A stretch of 25,657 nt of DNA from JAKFFN01 sp036675025 (GCA_036675025.1 JAKFFN010000401.1:1-25657); one strand, 5' to 3'. Counted from the stretch's first letter, positions 1-8,693 are shown. The notes: generated by a model not told the origin, from the sequence alone. Made by a program: numbers and translations.

Positions 1-695
1 TCTTCCATGACCATAAGGCGGCGGGGATTCTCTTCAACCACCTCCAGCAGTGGCCTGCGGTTTGGCACCTCGAGCAGAAACCCGCCGCCTGGCTTCAGCA
101 CGCGGAAGATTTCGCGCAGAACCTGGACGTTTTCCGTTTCTTGTTCTGTGGAAGCTACTGTAACTGCTGCGCCGGCGGCCGCGTTGCTGCCCTGGGACGC
201 ATCCGGATCTTTGAAACGTCCAAAGGCCGGGTCAACCAGCTGGCGCTCATAAAAGACGTTAGGCAATCGCCATACCTGGCCGCTGGCGCCTTTCTCGCCT
301 TTCGATGCAATGTCGGCGCCATCGTTGCCCGCGTCAAAATAGCCGAAGCTGTTAAACAGCATGATCACTGCATCCATGGCGGCATCGGAAAGAGGTATGG
401 AACGCATGTCTGCATGGAGCGGAAGGATGTTCTTCGCGACGCGGTCCGACAGATCAGCTTTTACTTCCGCCAGGTATTCGACGTTGTTATCCAGGGCGTA
501 TACGCGGTTGCTCGAAGCCAGCAGCCGTGCGTGGCGGCCATACCCGCACGCGAGATCCAGCACTGTGCGGCGGCCCAGGTCCAGCACATGGGCGGCAAAG
601 GAAGCTTCTTCCAGGGCGCGCTGCGGCTCCAGGATCGAAGTACTGTAAATTTCATGGTATAGCTTACCGAAATATTTGTCTGTCCAGTGGCCCAT
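1..695 (-). CDS. Class I SAM-dependent methyltransferase (partial, runs off left edge)
   Basis: The reading frame opens at the ATG at 695 and stays open to the window edge, giving 231 residues without a stop. Residues 44-56 carry the SAM-binding motif I (TVLDLACGYGRHA), followed by an acidic strand end (VYALDNN) at about 65-71. Residues 109-120 (AVIMLFNSFGYF) form the beta-4 region, and LREIFRVLKPGGGFLLEVPN at about 193-211 is the typical post-motif helix and strand. The substrate cannot be read from the sequence. An odd point is a stretch of about 65 residues (121-187) rich in Ala, Gly, Ser and charged residues that separates beta-4 from the next helix; in close relatives these are nearly adjacent. 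It lies 61 bases downstream of the glycosyltransferase gene on the same strand, so the two are probably co-transcribed. A glycan or small-molecule target is plausible from context only. Confidence 0.85.
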   Translation of the reverse strand, partial: MGHWTDKYFGKLYHEIYSTSILEPQRALEEASFAAHVLDLGRRTVLDLACGYGRHARLLASSNRVYALDNNVEYLAEVKADLSDRVAKNILPLHADMRSIPLSDAAMDAVIMLFNSFGYFDAGNDGADIASKGEKGASGQVWRLPNVFYERQLVDPAFGRFKDPDASQGSNAAAGAAVTVASTEQETENVQVLREIFRVLKPGGGFLLEVPNRRPLLEVVEENPRRLMVME

Positions 696-756
696 GATAC
701 TGCAAAGCCTTGCCCGCGTTACATATTCGCGGCAAACAGAAATTTTGGCGGGGACG

Positions 757-1485
757 TTAACGCTGCCTGATGCGGAACTTTAACAGCCATGGCCGAAATA
801 TTGCCTCGGTTATCACGCCGTGGCTCATCTTTGACTGCCCTTCCCTGCGCTCGGTGTAGATGATAGGCACTTCGGTGATTTTCCAGCCGCTGCGAAACTG
901 GCGGTAAAGCACCTCGACCAGAAACGAGTAGCCGGCTGAGTTGATCCCCTGCTCCACAATTGTGGCCAGTGCGGCGCGCCTGTACGCGCGAAAGCCGCTG
1001 GTGGCATCGGCCACGGGCAGATTAAGAATGGCCCGCACGTAGCGATTGGCGAAGAGACTGAGCAGCAGACGCGATGGGTGCCAGTTCAACACCCGGACTC
1101 CGCCAGAATATCGTGACCCAATGACCACATCGGCAGTATCCAGTGCCGCGAACAAGTCGGGCAGTGCGGCAGGGTCGTGGCTGAAGTCGGCGTCAAGCGT
1201 CGCAATCTCGTCAGCCCCGGCGTCTATAGCCGCCCGGAAGCCAGTCAGCATTGCCCCGCCGTAACCGTCTTTTTTCTGACGTATGATCGGGCGCAACCGC
1301 GGATCGGTAGCCCCCATTTCTTGCAGCATGGCGGGTGAGCCGTCGGGCGAGTTGTCATCAACTACAATGAGGAAGACGTCGGGGACTGCTTCAAAAATGG
1401 CTGCCACAAGCGCGCGCAGGTTACCTGCCTCGTTATATGTGGCCACCACCACATAGCGGTTATTCGGGTTCTGACTGCCAGCCAT
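757..1485 (-). CDS. Polyprenol-phosphate mannosyl/glycosyltransferase, GT2 (Dpm1-like)
   Basis: The 242-residue protein matches the soluble dolichol-phosphate mannose synthase family, which moves a sugar from a nucleotide donor to a polyprenyl phosphate at the inner face of the membrane. Visible hallmarks are the N-terminal strand VVVATYNEAGN (12-22), the nucleotide-binding VVDDNSPDG (41-49), KDGYGGAMLTGF (72-83), the metal-binding LDADFSHDP (97-105), VIGSRYSGG, and the late motif DATSGFRAYRR. There is no C-terminal membrane domain, so this is the short single-domain form. It is transcribed toward the methyltransferase and divergently from uppP, which also acts on polyprenyl phosphates. That context supports lipid-linked sugar metabolism. 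The start ATG at 1485 lacks a strong Shine-Dalgarno sequence but fits the family N-terminus. Mannose versus glucose specificity cannot be told. Confidence 0.9.
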   Translation of the reverse strand: MAGSQNPNNRYVVVATYNEAGNLRALVAAIFEAVPDVFLIVVDDNSPDGSPAMLQEMGATDPRLRPIIRQKKDGYGGAMLTGFRAAIDAGADEIATLDADFSHDPAALPDLFAALDTADVVIGSRYSGGVRVLNWHPSRLLLSLFANRYVRAILNLPVADATSGFRAYRRAALATIVEQGINSAGYSFLVEVLYRQFRSGWKITEVPIIYTERREGQSKMSHGVITEAIFRPWLLKFRIRQR

Positions 1486-1650
1486 GAGGCTACTGGCACT
1501 TCACAGCCGTGAGACGGCAACAAAAAAAGCTTCTGCTGCGCGGACACGTTTTTGCGAAAATTCTTTCCGGTTGAACGGTAGCACTTTCGGGCGACGGCTC
1601 CTGTGCCATTGCCTGCTTTTACTTAAGAAAGACTCTGGAGTACCTTTTCA

Positions 1651-2475
1651 TTGCTGAATAACACGCAAGCCGCCATCCTGGGCATCGTCCAGGGTCTCAC
1701 CGAGTTTTTGCCCGTCAGCAGTTCGGCGCACCTGGTAGTCATCCCGTGGGCGCTGCAATGGCCGGAACACGAAAACGCCATGGCGTTTGACGTGGCTCTG
1801 CATATCGGCACGCTGCTGGCCGTGATCATTTTCTTTTTCTTCGACTGGTTGATGATATGCGCCTCGTACGTGGGTGATCTTCGCCAGAAAAACTGGAAGG
1901 GCGGCAAAACGGGCAGCCTGCTCCCCAAGATTGCGCTGGCCACCATTCCCGCTGCTGTACTAGGCAAGCTGTTTGAGCGCCCGATCGAAGACTTCTTCTA
2001 TAAAAACCAGGACAATATCTGGATGCTTGGAATTACGATGTCGCTGTTTGGAATGGCGCTGCTTGTGGCGGAGCGGTATGGCAAGCAGAAGCGGGATGTG
2101 AAAGAGATCACATACCAGGATGCGCTGCTCATCGGGTGTTTCCAGGCGATGGCGCTCATCCCCGGCACGTCTCGAAGCGGTATAACGATTCTCGGCGGCC
2201 TTCTCCTGGGACTATCCCGCCCTGCCGCGGCGCGCTTTTCTTTCCTGGCAGCGCTTCCGGTTACGTTTGGGGCGGTCGTATTGAAGTCGCGCGACCTGCG
2301 CGGCACGGAAGACTGGAGCCCGCTGATCGTTGGAATTACGGCCTCGGCCATAGTCGGCATGATCGCCATAAAAGGTTTGCTTACGTATGTGCAGCACCGC
2401 AGCTATGACGTGTTCGCGTGGTACAGGTTCCTCTTTGCCATTGGCCTGCTTGCCCTGTTCTTTACACGCCAATAG
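1651..2475 (+). CDS. uppP: Undecaprenyl-diphosphatase UppP (BacA)
   Basis: UppP dephosphorylates undecaprenyl diphosphate so that the lipid carrier of peptidoglycan and polysaccharide units can be reused. It is an integral membrane enzyme. The 274-residue product has the family length and both signature regions: QGLTEFLPVSSSAHL near the N-terminus (the E/Q-X3-E pair is Gln14 and Glu18) and PGTSRSG beginning at residue 171, which holds the essential Arg. Several long hydrophobic segments follow, for example around residues 50-75, 125-140 and 225-270. The start is a TTG, supported by a GGAG at 1637-1640 with a 10-base spacer and by the family N-terminus beginning just before the first motif. 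The next gene starts 28 bases after its stop, so it probably leads an envelope operon with the SGNH hydrolase and M23 peptidase. Confidence 0.95.
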   Translation: MLNNTQAAILGIVQGLTEFLPVSSSAHLVVIPWALQWPEHENAMAFDVALHIGTLLAVIIFFFFDWLMICASYVGDLRQKNWKGGKTGSLLPKIALATIPAAVLGKLFERPIEDFFYKNQDNIWMLGITMSLFGMALLVAERYGKQKRDVKEITYQDALLIGCFQAMALIPGTSRSGITILGGLLLGLSRPAAARFSFLAALPVTFGAVVLKSRDLRGTEDWSPLIVGITASAIVGMIAIKGLLTYVQHRSYDVFAWYRFLFAIGLLALFFTRQ

Positions 2476-2503
2476 ACTTATCCGGATAAACTGAAAGCCT
2501 GGC

Positions 2504-4111
2504 ATGAGCCAAATTCTGCAGCGCATAGAACGGGAAATGAAGCACCGCCAGCGGACGCGTGCGCAGATTATCGTGCGCCGGGTCAGCGTTATCGTGCTGC
2601 TGATTGTGATTCCGCTGCTGCTGAGCGAGCTAGCTTTGCGCCTGATGGGATTCAGCCGGCCGCAGGTGGACTTTTCTGCCCAGGAGCGCCTGCTGAAGCA
2701 GGCCACGGCCGCGCTGAATGAGCGGTTTGATTCAAACGGGTTTGAGTATGACCAGCACCTGTTCTGGAAGTTAAAACCCGGCAGCAACCTTGCGGGGCTC
2801 GATGTGGATGACCGGGGTCTTCTTTCGTGGAAGCGCCCGGTGTGGAACGCGCAACAGGAGAAAAACTCGGTGAAGGTGCTCTGCCTGGGTGATTCCGTGA
2901 GCGCCGTTACCTACCGCACTTTTCCCGATATCGCCGAGCAGCTTGCCGCGGAAGGCACGACCAGCAAGACCGTGCATTTCTACAGCGCTGCCGTGCCGGG
3001 CTATTCTACCGAGCAGGCTCTGCGCCGCCTTCCCCAGTTGAAGCACCTGGAGCCCAACGTTGTGGTGCTATGCTTCGGCTGGAGCGACCACTTCCCTGCT
3101 CTCAGTGTGCCCGATCGCGAGCTGGGCGCGGCCAACGCCGGTCTGCGGATGCTTCATGATCTGCTGAAGGATGTTCGGTTGTACCAGCTTATTGGTGCTC
3201 CGCTGGGAACCAAACCTCTTGATGACGAAGATGCCGTGAAGCAGCAGGCGGTGGCATCTGGCAGTAGCAACAAGGGAAGCTTTCGCGTTTCGCCGCCTCA
3301 GTTCCAGGCGAACCTGGAAGAGCTGATATCTATTGTACGGTCGTGGGACGCGGTTCCCGTATTGGCTACGCAGCCTGAAGACCTGAAGGCGTACACGGAG
3401 CAGTTTCTGCAACAAAATGATTTCATTGCCCCCAATGGCCGCGACAATGGGGGCCTGCACAGCCAGTATAATGATATCATTCGCAAAGTAGCCGCCGCGC
3501 AGGATGTGCCGATGATGGACCTTGAAGAAGAATTTGTCCGCCGCCCGCGCGAGTATATGCTGGAGCCGGACGGCATCCACCTGACCGGCCGCGGTCATAA
3601 CCATGTGGCGCGCCTGGTGCTGAACATGCTCAAAACCAAAAGCTTTATTTCTGAAGCGGATTATGATGCCATCGCCCGCGCGGAAAAACATGACACCACA
3701 GCGCCAGACAAGCCCCGGGCGACCTGGTCGCTTATTCCTGAGCATGTTTCTGCGTATGTAAATGATCCTGTCTCCGTGACAGTTATCCCGCAGAATTCCG
3801 GCAACACGCGCTGGCTGAAGCGCCATATTATCCCGCGGTTTGGCGCAGAAAAGAACGTCTCGTATGGCAGCAGTTATCTCTTTGCCCGCTGGCGCACGGT
3901 CAACTCCCCTACCACCGGCATTGCCCACAGGGTTGAGATGCCGGGTAATATCCTCCCTGGCGAGGCGACCAGCGTGACGATGAGCATAAAGACGCCGCCG
4001 CACGCGGGGAACTACGAGCTTGAAATAGGCGTGGGAGCTGATCGCATCGGGCCGCTGTCAAACTACGGAGCCGAGACGACAACACTTACCGTTACGGCTG
4101 TAGAGCGCTGA
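2504..4111 (+). CDS. Membrane-anchored SGNH/GDSL hydrolase with C-terminal beta-sandwich
   Basis: A basic N-terminus is followed by a single hydrophobic segment at about residues 27-41, which should anchor the protein in the membrane with the rest outside. The SGNH fold is shown by LCLGDSVSA with Ser131 as likely nucleophile, a later VVVLCFGWSDH block, and DGIHLTGRGH with Asp356 and His359 as the catalytic Asp-x-x-His pair. Residues from about 415 to the end are strand-rich (VTVIPQNSGNT, then PGEATSVTMSI, then YELEIGVG) and look like an Ig-type domain. Relatives include esterases and O-acetyl-modifying enzymes of surface polysaccharides. The exact substrate is unknown, and residues 131, 356 and 359 are assigned by motif. 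The stop is followed after 48 bases by the M23 peptidase start, consistent with an operon. The ATG at 2504 has only a weak ribosome site; Met12 is a possible alternative. Confidence 0.85.
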   Translation: MSQILQRIEREMKHRQRTRAQIIVRRVSVIVLLIVIPLLLSELALRLMGFSRPQVDFSAQERLLKQATAALNERFDSNGFEYDQHLFWKLKPGSNLAGLDVDDRGLLSWKRPVWNAQQEKNSVKVLCLGDSVSAVTYRTFPDIAEQLAAEGTTSKTVHFYSAAVPGYSTEQALRRLPQLKHLEPNVVVLCFGWSDHFPALSVPDRELGAANAGLRMLHDLLKDVRLYQLIGAPLGTKPLDDEDAVKQQAVASGSSNKGSFRVSPPQFQANLEELISIVRSWDAVPVLATQPEDLKAYTEQFLQQNDFIAPNGRDNGGLHSQYNDIIRKVAAAQDVPMMDLEEEFVRRPREYMLEPDGIHLTGRGHNHVARLVLNMLKTKSFISEADYDAIARAEKHDTTAPDKPRATWSLIPEHVSAYVNDPVSVTVIPQNSGNTRWLKRHIIPRFGAEKNVSYGSSYLFARWRTVNSPTTGIAHRVEMPGNILPGEATSVTMSIKTPPHAGNYELEIGVGADRIGPLSNYGAETTTLTVTAVER

Positions 4112-4159
4112 CTTTTGCTGCTTGATTTGCAGTCTGCCGTGAGTTTCTGTCTTCATCCC

Positions 4160-5188
4160 ATGCAGAAAAGTACCGCAATTGTTGGATTGCTCATGCTGAT
4201 GAGCCTGCCGGTGTTGCCGGTGGCAGGGCAGGGTGTGTCACTACTTGAAACACCGGCCGGCGGCGCAGCGCGAGCGCCACTGCCTGGAGGGCTGGAGAAT
4301 CAACCACGGCCAATTCCTCTTAAGATAAAACTGCCCTTCCCCGCGGGGAAAAGCTACAAAGTCATCCAGGGCAACCATGGCGACTTCACGCACACCGGCT
4401 TTAACGAGTATGCGTGGGATTTCGCCATGCCGTTGGATGCCGAGGTATGCGCCGCAGCAGCAGGCCGGGTGGTCCGGGTGAAACAAGATGGCACTGCCGG
4501 CGGCCCGAGCAACGAATTTTTCGGCGATGGCAATGCCATCATCATCGACCATGGCGAAGGCTATTTTTCCCACTACCTGCACCTGGCTCCGGGCAGCGCC
4601 AGGGTGAAAGAGGGAGATCTCGTAACCGGGGGTCAGACCATCGCTCTCAGTGGCAATACCGGGTTTTCGTCGACGCCTCATCTCCATTTTCACGTCCAGG
4701 ATTCTTCCGGCAAGTCTCTGCCTGTAGTCTTTCAGGATGTGCCCGGAGAAGGTTCATTGGCCGAAGATACTATGGCGGTATCGCAAAATGATGGTACCGG
4801 CACTTCTCAGTATGCCGGCGAATCGTACCTGGAGCCGGAAATTTTCAAGGGTAACAATATCCACCTGATTACAAGGAACCTTCCGGGTCACCTGTTCAGG
4901 ACAGGGCGTGACTACCGTGTGCGCGGGCGTATTACCGGCGAACAGTCTCGCCGGGTTGCTCTTTATTTCATGGGTCCGGCCGGCGGCAAAGCCCTGTTTA
5001 CCATCTATGCTGCGGTAGATACAGATGGATTTTTCGAGACGTGGTTCGATCCGGCTACGATAAAAAGCAAAGTCGGCACTTGGAACCACGAACCCGGGCA
5101 GTCAAACCTCTTCAGCCTGGCAATTGCCCCGGTTAAGGCCGATGGCTCGTTCTGGTCCGATGTGTCAGTCCCGGTGTGCATCCGGTAA
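4160..5188 (+). CDS. Secreted M23-family metallopeptidase (LytM-like)
   Basis: The predicted product is 342 residues. The M23 fold is shown by HTGFNEYAWDFAMP (His78 and Asp87 as likely zinc ligands), GNAIIIDHGEGYFSHYLHL, the glycine-rich turn ALSGNTGFSSTPHLHFH, and the HxH pair His174/His176. M23 enzymes cleave peptide cross-links of peptidoglycan or other proteins outside the cytoplasm. After about residue 215 a second region of about 125 residues has strand-rich sequence without a motif I recognise. I chose the ATG at 4160 because it begins a clean signal peptide (MQKSTAIVG, hydrophobic core, cut near VAGQ). The open frame extends to a TTG at 4115, but that would put a 15-residue leader in front of the signal. 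The gene is the third in a run with uppP and the SGNH hydrolase. Confidence 0.88.
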   Translation: MQKSTAIVGLLMLMSLPVLPVAGQGVSLLETPAGGAARAPLPGGLENQPRPIPLKIKLPFPAGKSYKVIQGNHGDFTHTGFNEYAWDFAMPLDAEVCAAAAGRVVRVKQDGTAGGPSNEFFGDGNAIIIDHGEGYFSHYLHLAPGSARVKEGDLVTGGQTIALSGNTGFSSTPHLHFHVQDSSGKSLPVVFQDVPGEGSLAEDTMAVSQNDGTGTSQYAGESYLEPEIFKGNNIHLITRNLPGHLFRTGRDYRVRGRITGEQSRRVALYFMGPAGGKALFTIYAAVDTDGFFETWFDPATIKSKVGTWNHEPGQSNLFSLAIAPVKADGSFWSDVSVPVCIR

Positions 5189-5257
5189 TTCATTCATCAC
5201 TTTCTTCAACGACCTTACTTTTTATACTTGCATATTAGATGTGCGGTAGCTCATTTC

Positions 5258-5283
5258 ACTCCCTGCTGAACGGGGGAGTTTTC
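5258..5283 (+). terminator. Possible weak intrinsic terminator after the M23 gene
   Basis: ACTCCC at 5258-5263 can pair with GGGAGT at 5274-5279 around a ten-base loop, and four T residues follow. The stem is short and the T run is brief, so this is a modest candidate. The same 139-base gap also holds a ten-base direct repeat, CATTTCACTC at 5252-5261 and 5293-5302, whose meaning is unknown. Confidence 0.35.
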
Positions 5284-5327
5284 GATCAGTGGCATTTCAC
5301 TCAAGTCGAGAGGAGTCTCATAACGTC

Positions 5328-8204
5328 ATGCATTTTTATAGAAGTATAATTGCCTTATGTGCCATTGGAACCGGGAGCATCGCAGGTGCCCAGACAGTTA
5401 CTGTGGCTAAAACAGGCACTCCCACATACGCATCAGTGCAGGCGGCTATTGGCCACTTCGCAACTGATCCGAATCCGGGCCAGCCGAACGTAATCCAGAT
5501 AACCGACAATGCACTTTACGACGAAGTCGTGACGGTTGACGTGCCGGTGACAATCGTCGGAACAGCGGAAGGTGCCCCTACGATTGCCTTACAGGCTAAC
5601 GTGGCAGGCCGCGCTGCCAGCTCTGGCATGGTCGTTAAGCTGCCTTCGTCTATGACAACAGGTACAGTAAGCCTGCAGAACCTGGTCCTTATACCCTCAA
5701 AGACTTCGCTTCCGCAATCGGCTGCAGTCCATGTTGCCAACAACAACGTGTTCCTTCACCTGAACCGCGTAGTGATCAGTGGCAATAATGGACTGGATCA
5801 GCCGATCAGCACTGACGGCCTAACAAATGTCGCCAATGATGTGGATAACCATAAGCATTTCGGGGATGACGGTATCGTGGCAGGCGGCACGGCCGACGGA
5901 GAATTTGAAGGCGACGGTGTCGAAATCCTGCTGCAGCGGTCAGTGATTACCCACCTTCGCGGCGAAGTTAGCGGTGCAGGCACATCGGATGGTATCCTGA
6001 TCCCGAATACCGACAGCACCGGAGTGCGCAGGCTGCGCATTGAAGATGACTGCGTGCTTTCTGCCATGAATGGCAAAGGTGCATCAGTTGAGGGCGATAT
6101 TGAAATTGCGGGCGGCACTGAAGGCGTCCATATCGTAATGAACACCTCATTTGGCATCTGGTTTAACGGTGAAAGCCCCAACGTTCGATCCATCAAGAAC
6201 GCCATCATCAGCGGCAACCAGGTAGGCATTTACGAAAGTACAAATTCCGGCCAGCGCGTAGATATTGAAGATTCAATAATCGCTACACAGTCTCGCCAGA
6301 ACTTCCGCATGAGCGGAGCAGCAACTGACCTTGCCAGCTTTAAACGCACTACGATTGCCAACGCCAGCGGCAGCAACTATGAAACCATTCGTACGGATGG
6401 TGCGGGACCGCAGCCGCTCTATTTTGAAGACTGTGTGGTGGCAGGCAACGGGCGTAATCAGTCGCCTAATGCAATCAACAACATCACATCGGGTTCCATA
6501 ACCTTCGTTAACACCGCATTGGTGATGGCCGGCCCGCTCAGCCTGAACCGTCCGTACGGCAATTACAAAGAAATCGTTGGAAAGCCAGTGACGATGGCAG
6601 ATCCGCAGTTTGCCGACATAACTGATTTTACTTCCCCGAACTTCTACGATGTTGCGTCTGTGCACTACGCCAAGGGTGCGTCAGGCAACACTCCCCTGTC
6701 GGGTGGCGCTGATTACGTAGGTCCTGCCGCTCCGGCAGCTCCGACGGAACAAATTATTACAGTGTCCAAGGCGGGTGGAGCCAGCTTCAACACGATCCAG
6801 GGCGCACTGGACTCGCTGGTACTTGACGCAACCAAGAAGTATGTTATCCAGATTACAGACTCCAGCGTTTATGATGAAATGATTACTATGGACGTGCCGG
6901 CCACTATCATTGGCACCGGAGCATCGCGCCCCATACTGGCTGTGCAGCCAAATCCTGCCGGATTTGAAAATGACGGCGCCCTCGCCGGACACGTAACGGT
7001 TTGGAGCGGCGATGCAGGACTGCTTATCGATATTCCAGTGGAGTCGGTAACGACCTGCTCCATCGGGCTCAAGAATCTCATCGTTATTCCATCAATGACG
7101 GGAACTTCGGCCGCCGCCGGAATCGTTAACAAGGACAATAACTTCTATCTCGAAATGGAAAACGTCCTGGTCAGCGGCAATAACGGGTCGAATGCTCCAG
7201 TTGCTACGGATCCGTTTACCCTCGTACCCGAGGACGGTGCGCACAAGCATTTCAAAGTCAGTGGCGGCCACATCGGCAGCATTACCAATGATCGCCAGGA
7301 AGGTGACGGAGTGGAAGTGCTGATGCGCAACTGCGTGTTTACCCACATCCGCGGCTTTGAGGGTGACTCGTGGCGGAGCGGATTCTACATGTACCGTACA
7401 TACTACGATTCTCCGGTTGTACCGGAGACGGGAACACGCACCATGGCATTCCGTCACCTGACCATCGACGATGCCTGCTCATTTACATTCAACAATGGCA
7501 GCGGCTTACGATGCGCCAGCGGTCTTGAATGGGTAACCTCGGAAGATCGTTCGTACATTCTCAACAACCAATTCACCGGGTTATGGCTGGATATGGTTAA
7601 AGGCGCCAGCTATGTAAACGGGGTTATTATTGCGGGGAATAATTGGATAGGTGTGAATGAAGGGGTTGGAAACAGCGGCCCGCGTGCATACGTGATGAAT
7701 GCTATCGTCGCCAATAACGGCTCTTACGGATCCTATAACCGCCTCGGTAGCTCAACACAGACTCCCGTTTACTATGAAAAGACGACGTTTGCAAATAACG
7801 CTGCCCTGAACAATCACCCACAACTGCAGACTTCTACGAACGCCAGCACCATCCATATCAAGATGGTTGATTCCATCTTCACGGGCAACGGTACAGGCAA
7901 CTCGCTAAACCTGCTGCAGTTGACTTCCATTGGTACGTTCAATATGGACCACACAGCTATAGTCACTGAAGGTCCGCAGTCGCTGAACAATCCGGCATTT
8001 GATCTCGGTACTGTTCCCGCCGTTCTCGTTGGAGAGCCCGCATCAAGCGCAGATCCGATGTTCGTAAACACTACGGATGCCACCTCACCGGACTTCTACC
8101 GCGTCGGCAACCCTGCCTACGCAACTCTCAACAGCACCGGTGGACCGCTTGTTGGCGGCGGCGGCGCACTCACTTCCAGCGTTGGTAATTGGACCATTTA
8201 CTAA
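5328..8204 (+). CDS. Secreted right-handed beta-helix protein built from two tandem copies
   Basis: The product is about 958 residues. Its signal peptide (MHFYRSIIALCAIGTGSIAGA) decides the start at ATG 5328, with AGGAG at 5311-5315; the frame also opens at a GTG at 5289, but that would bury the signal. The body has the Gly, Asn and Asp turns and alternating strands of pectate-lyase-like parallel beta-helices. Two copies of about 460 residues can be aligned by eye. Each opens with a TVTVAKTG or IITVSKAGG strand and TYASVQAAI or SFNTIQGAL, then VIQITD..YDE, DVPVTIVGT or DVPATIIGT, LVLIPS or LIVIPS, VISGNNG or VLVSGNNG, HKHF, GDGVE, and ends with a SLN, DP, SPxFY series. Copy two begins near residue 474 (about 6748). 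No catalytic triad, anchor or sorting signal is evident. Such proteins often bind or cut polysaccharides or act as surface structures. The function is unassigned. Confidence 0.85.
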   Translation: MHFYRSIIALCAIGTGSIAGAQTVTVAKTGTPTYASVQAAIGHFATDPNPGQPNVIQITDNALYDEVVTVDVPVTIVGTAEGAPTIALQANVAGRAASSGMVVKLPSSMTTGTVSLQNLVLIPSKTSLPQSAAVHVANNNVFLHLNRVVISGNNGLDQPISTDGLTNVANDVDNHKHFGDDGIVAGGTADGEFEGDGVEILLQRSVITHLRGEVSGAGTSDGILIPNTDSTGVRRLRIEDDCVLSAMNGKGASVEGDIEIAGGTEGVHIVMNTSFGIWFNGESPNVRSIKNAIISGNQVGIYESTNSGQRVDIEDSIIATQSRQNFRMSGAATDLASFKRTTIANASGSNYETIRTDGAGPQPLYFEDCVVAGNGRNQSPNAINNITSGSITFVNTALVMAGPLSLNRPYGNYKEIVGKPVTMADPQFADITDFTSPNFYDVASVHYAKGASGNTPLSGGADYVGPAAPAAPTEQIITVSKAGGASFNTIQGALDSLVLDATKKYVIQITDSSVYDEMITMDVPATIIGTGASRPILAVQPNPAGFENDGALAGHVTVWSGDAGLLIDIPVESVTTCSIGLKNLIVIPSMTGTSAAAGIVNKDNNFYLEMENVLVSGNNGSNAPVATDPFTLVPEDGAHKHFKVSGGHIGSITNDRQEGDGVEVLMRNCVFTHIRGFEGDSWRSGFYMYRTYYDSPVVPETGTRTMAFRHLTIDDACSFTFNNGSGLRCASGLEWVTSEDRSYILNNQFTGLWLDMVKGASYVNGVIIAGNNWIGVNEGVGNSGPRAYVMNAIVANNGSYGSYNRLGSSTQTPVYYEKTTFANNAALNNHPQLQTSTNASTIHIKMVDSIFTGNGTGNSLNLLQLTSIGTFNMDHTAIVTEGPQSLNNPAFDLGTVPAVLVGEPASSADPMFVNTTDATSPDFYRVGNPAYATLNSTGGPLVGGGGALTSSVGNWTIY

Positions 8205-8228
8205 ACCGTTGGCTTTACCAAAAACTAT

Positions 8229-8267
8229 TTCCCCCGGACAGCAGCTGGTCCGGGGGAATTTTTTTTT
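8229..8267 (+). terminator. Strong intrinsic terminator after the beta-helix gene
   Basis: An 11-bp perfect stem (TTCCCCCGGAC at 8229-8239 with GTCCGGGGGAA at 8248-8258) around an eight-base loop is followed by an unbroken run of T residues to 8267. It lies 24 bases after the stop codon. Confidence 0.93.
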
Positions 8268-8476
8268 GCCAGGAACCCGTTTGACTCTCTGGTTCGTTCC
8301 CAAAGAAACCTCCGCAGCGCCGACTTCTAATCTTCAATCGCAATGCATACGCCGCACGAAATTCATGAGCCGCAATTTTATGTTCCCATACGTATCCCTA
8401 AGGGTTCGTGCGGGAATTCCCAAGTCTTGCCGTTCCGTGGTTTCCTTCTCTGAAATCATAAGAAGGAGCAGTAGCG

Positions 8477-8560
8477 ATGCACCAGCACCTTAACACGGAA
8501 CTTTTAGTTATGTACTTAATATATCGACTTAAAGCTTTGGAAACTCAAAGCTTGGCTTAA
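8477..8560 (+). CDS. Possible 27-residue small protein
   Basis: An ATG at 8477 sits eight bases after a strong Shine-Dalgarno sequence (AAGGAG at 8463-8468) and opens a frame that ends in TAA at 8560. The peptide begins MHQHLNTELLVMYLIYRL and continues for nine more residues. It has a hydrophobic middle and could form one helix, but no family is recognised. It lies between a strong terminator and the GKRP-like gene, so it could be a leader peptide, an independent small protein or a chance ORF. The case rests on the ribosome site and spacing alone; the codon sample is too short to judge. The distal part overlaps an inverted repeat. Confidence 0.3.
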   Translation: MHQHLNTELLVMYLIYRLKALETQSLA

Positions 8561-8680
8561 TTGGAATTAAATTTTTTCCCAAGCCTGTGGAAAACTTTTG
8601 CATAGAGGGCAAACCCGCGAATTTCCCTCAAAGGGTAAACTAATCACGTACCGTCCAGCCGTGCTGGCGCCAGCAGATCG

Positions 8681-8685
8681 AAAGG
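8681..8685 (+). promoter_or_regulatory. Ribosome binding site that favours the TTG start at 8694
   Basis: AAAGG lies eight bases before the TTG at 8694, while the upstream TTG at 8598 and the GTG at 8661 have no comparable sequence in front of them. This is why the shorter form of the GKRP-like protein was chosen. Confidence 0.5.
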
Positions 8686-8693
8686 CCATATTC

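Larger units (their letters stand above)
8268..8693. other. Long gap before the GKRP-like gene
   Basis: This 426-base stretch has no family-recognisable gene. It becomes AT-rich from about 8500 to 8580. It holds one small ORF with a good ribosome site (listed separately) and an eight-base inverted repeat, AAGCTTTG at 8532-8539 and CAAAGCTT at 8546-8553, over the end of that ORF. The open frame of the downstream gene reaches back to a TTG at 8598, so part of this stretch could be translated if that start is used. No convincing promoter could be picked by eye, although the AT-rich part is the natural place for one. Confidence 0.6.

Noticed and set aside
3068..4003. Antisense open frame (311 residues) over the SGNH hydrolase
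   Set aside because: Arg- and His-rich composition typical of a reversed GC-rich gene, with no domain.
8586..8594. TGTGGAAAA, reverse complement TTTTCCACA, which resembles a DnaA box
   Set aside because: Only a single clear copy is present, with no cluster and no dnaA or other origin genes, so a replication origin is not supported.
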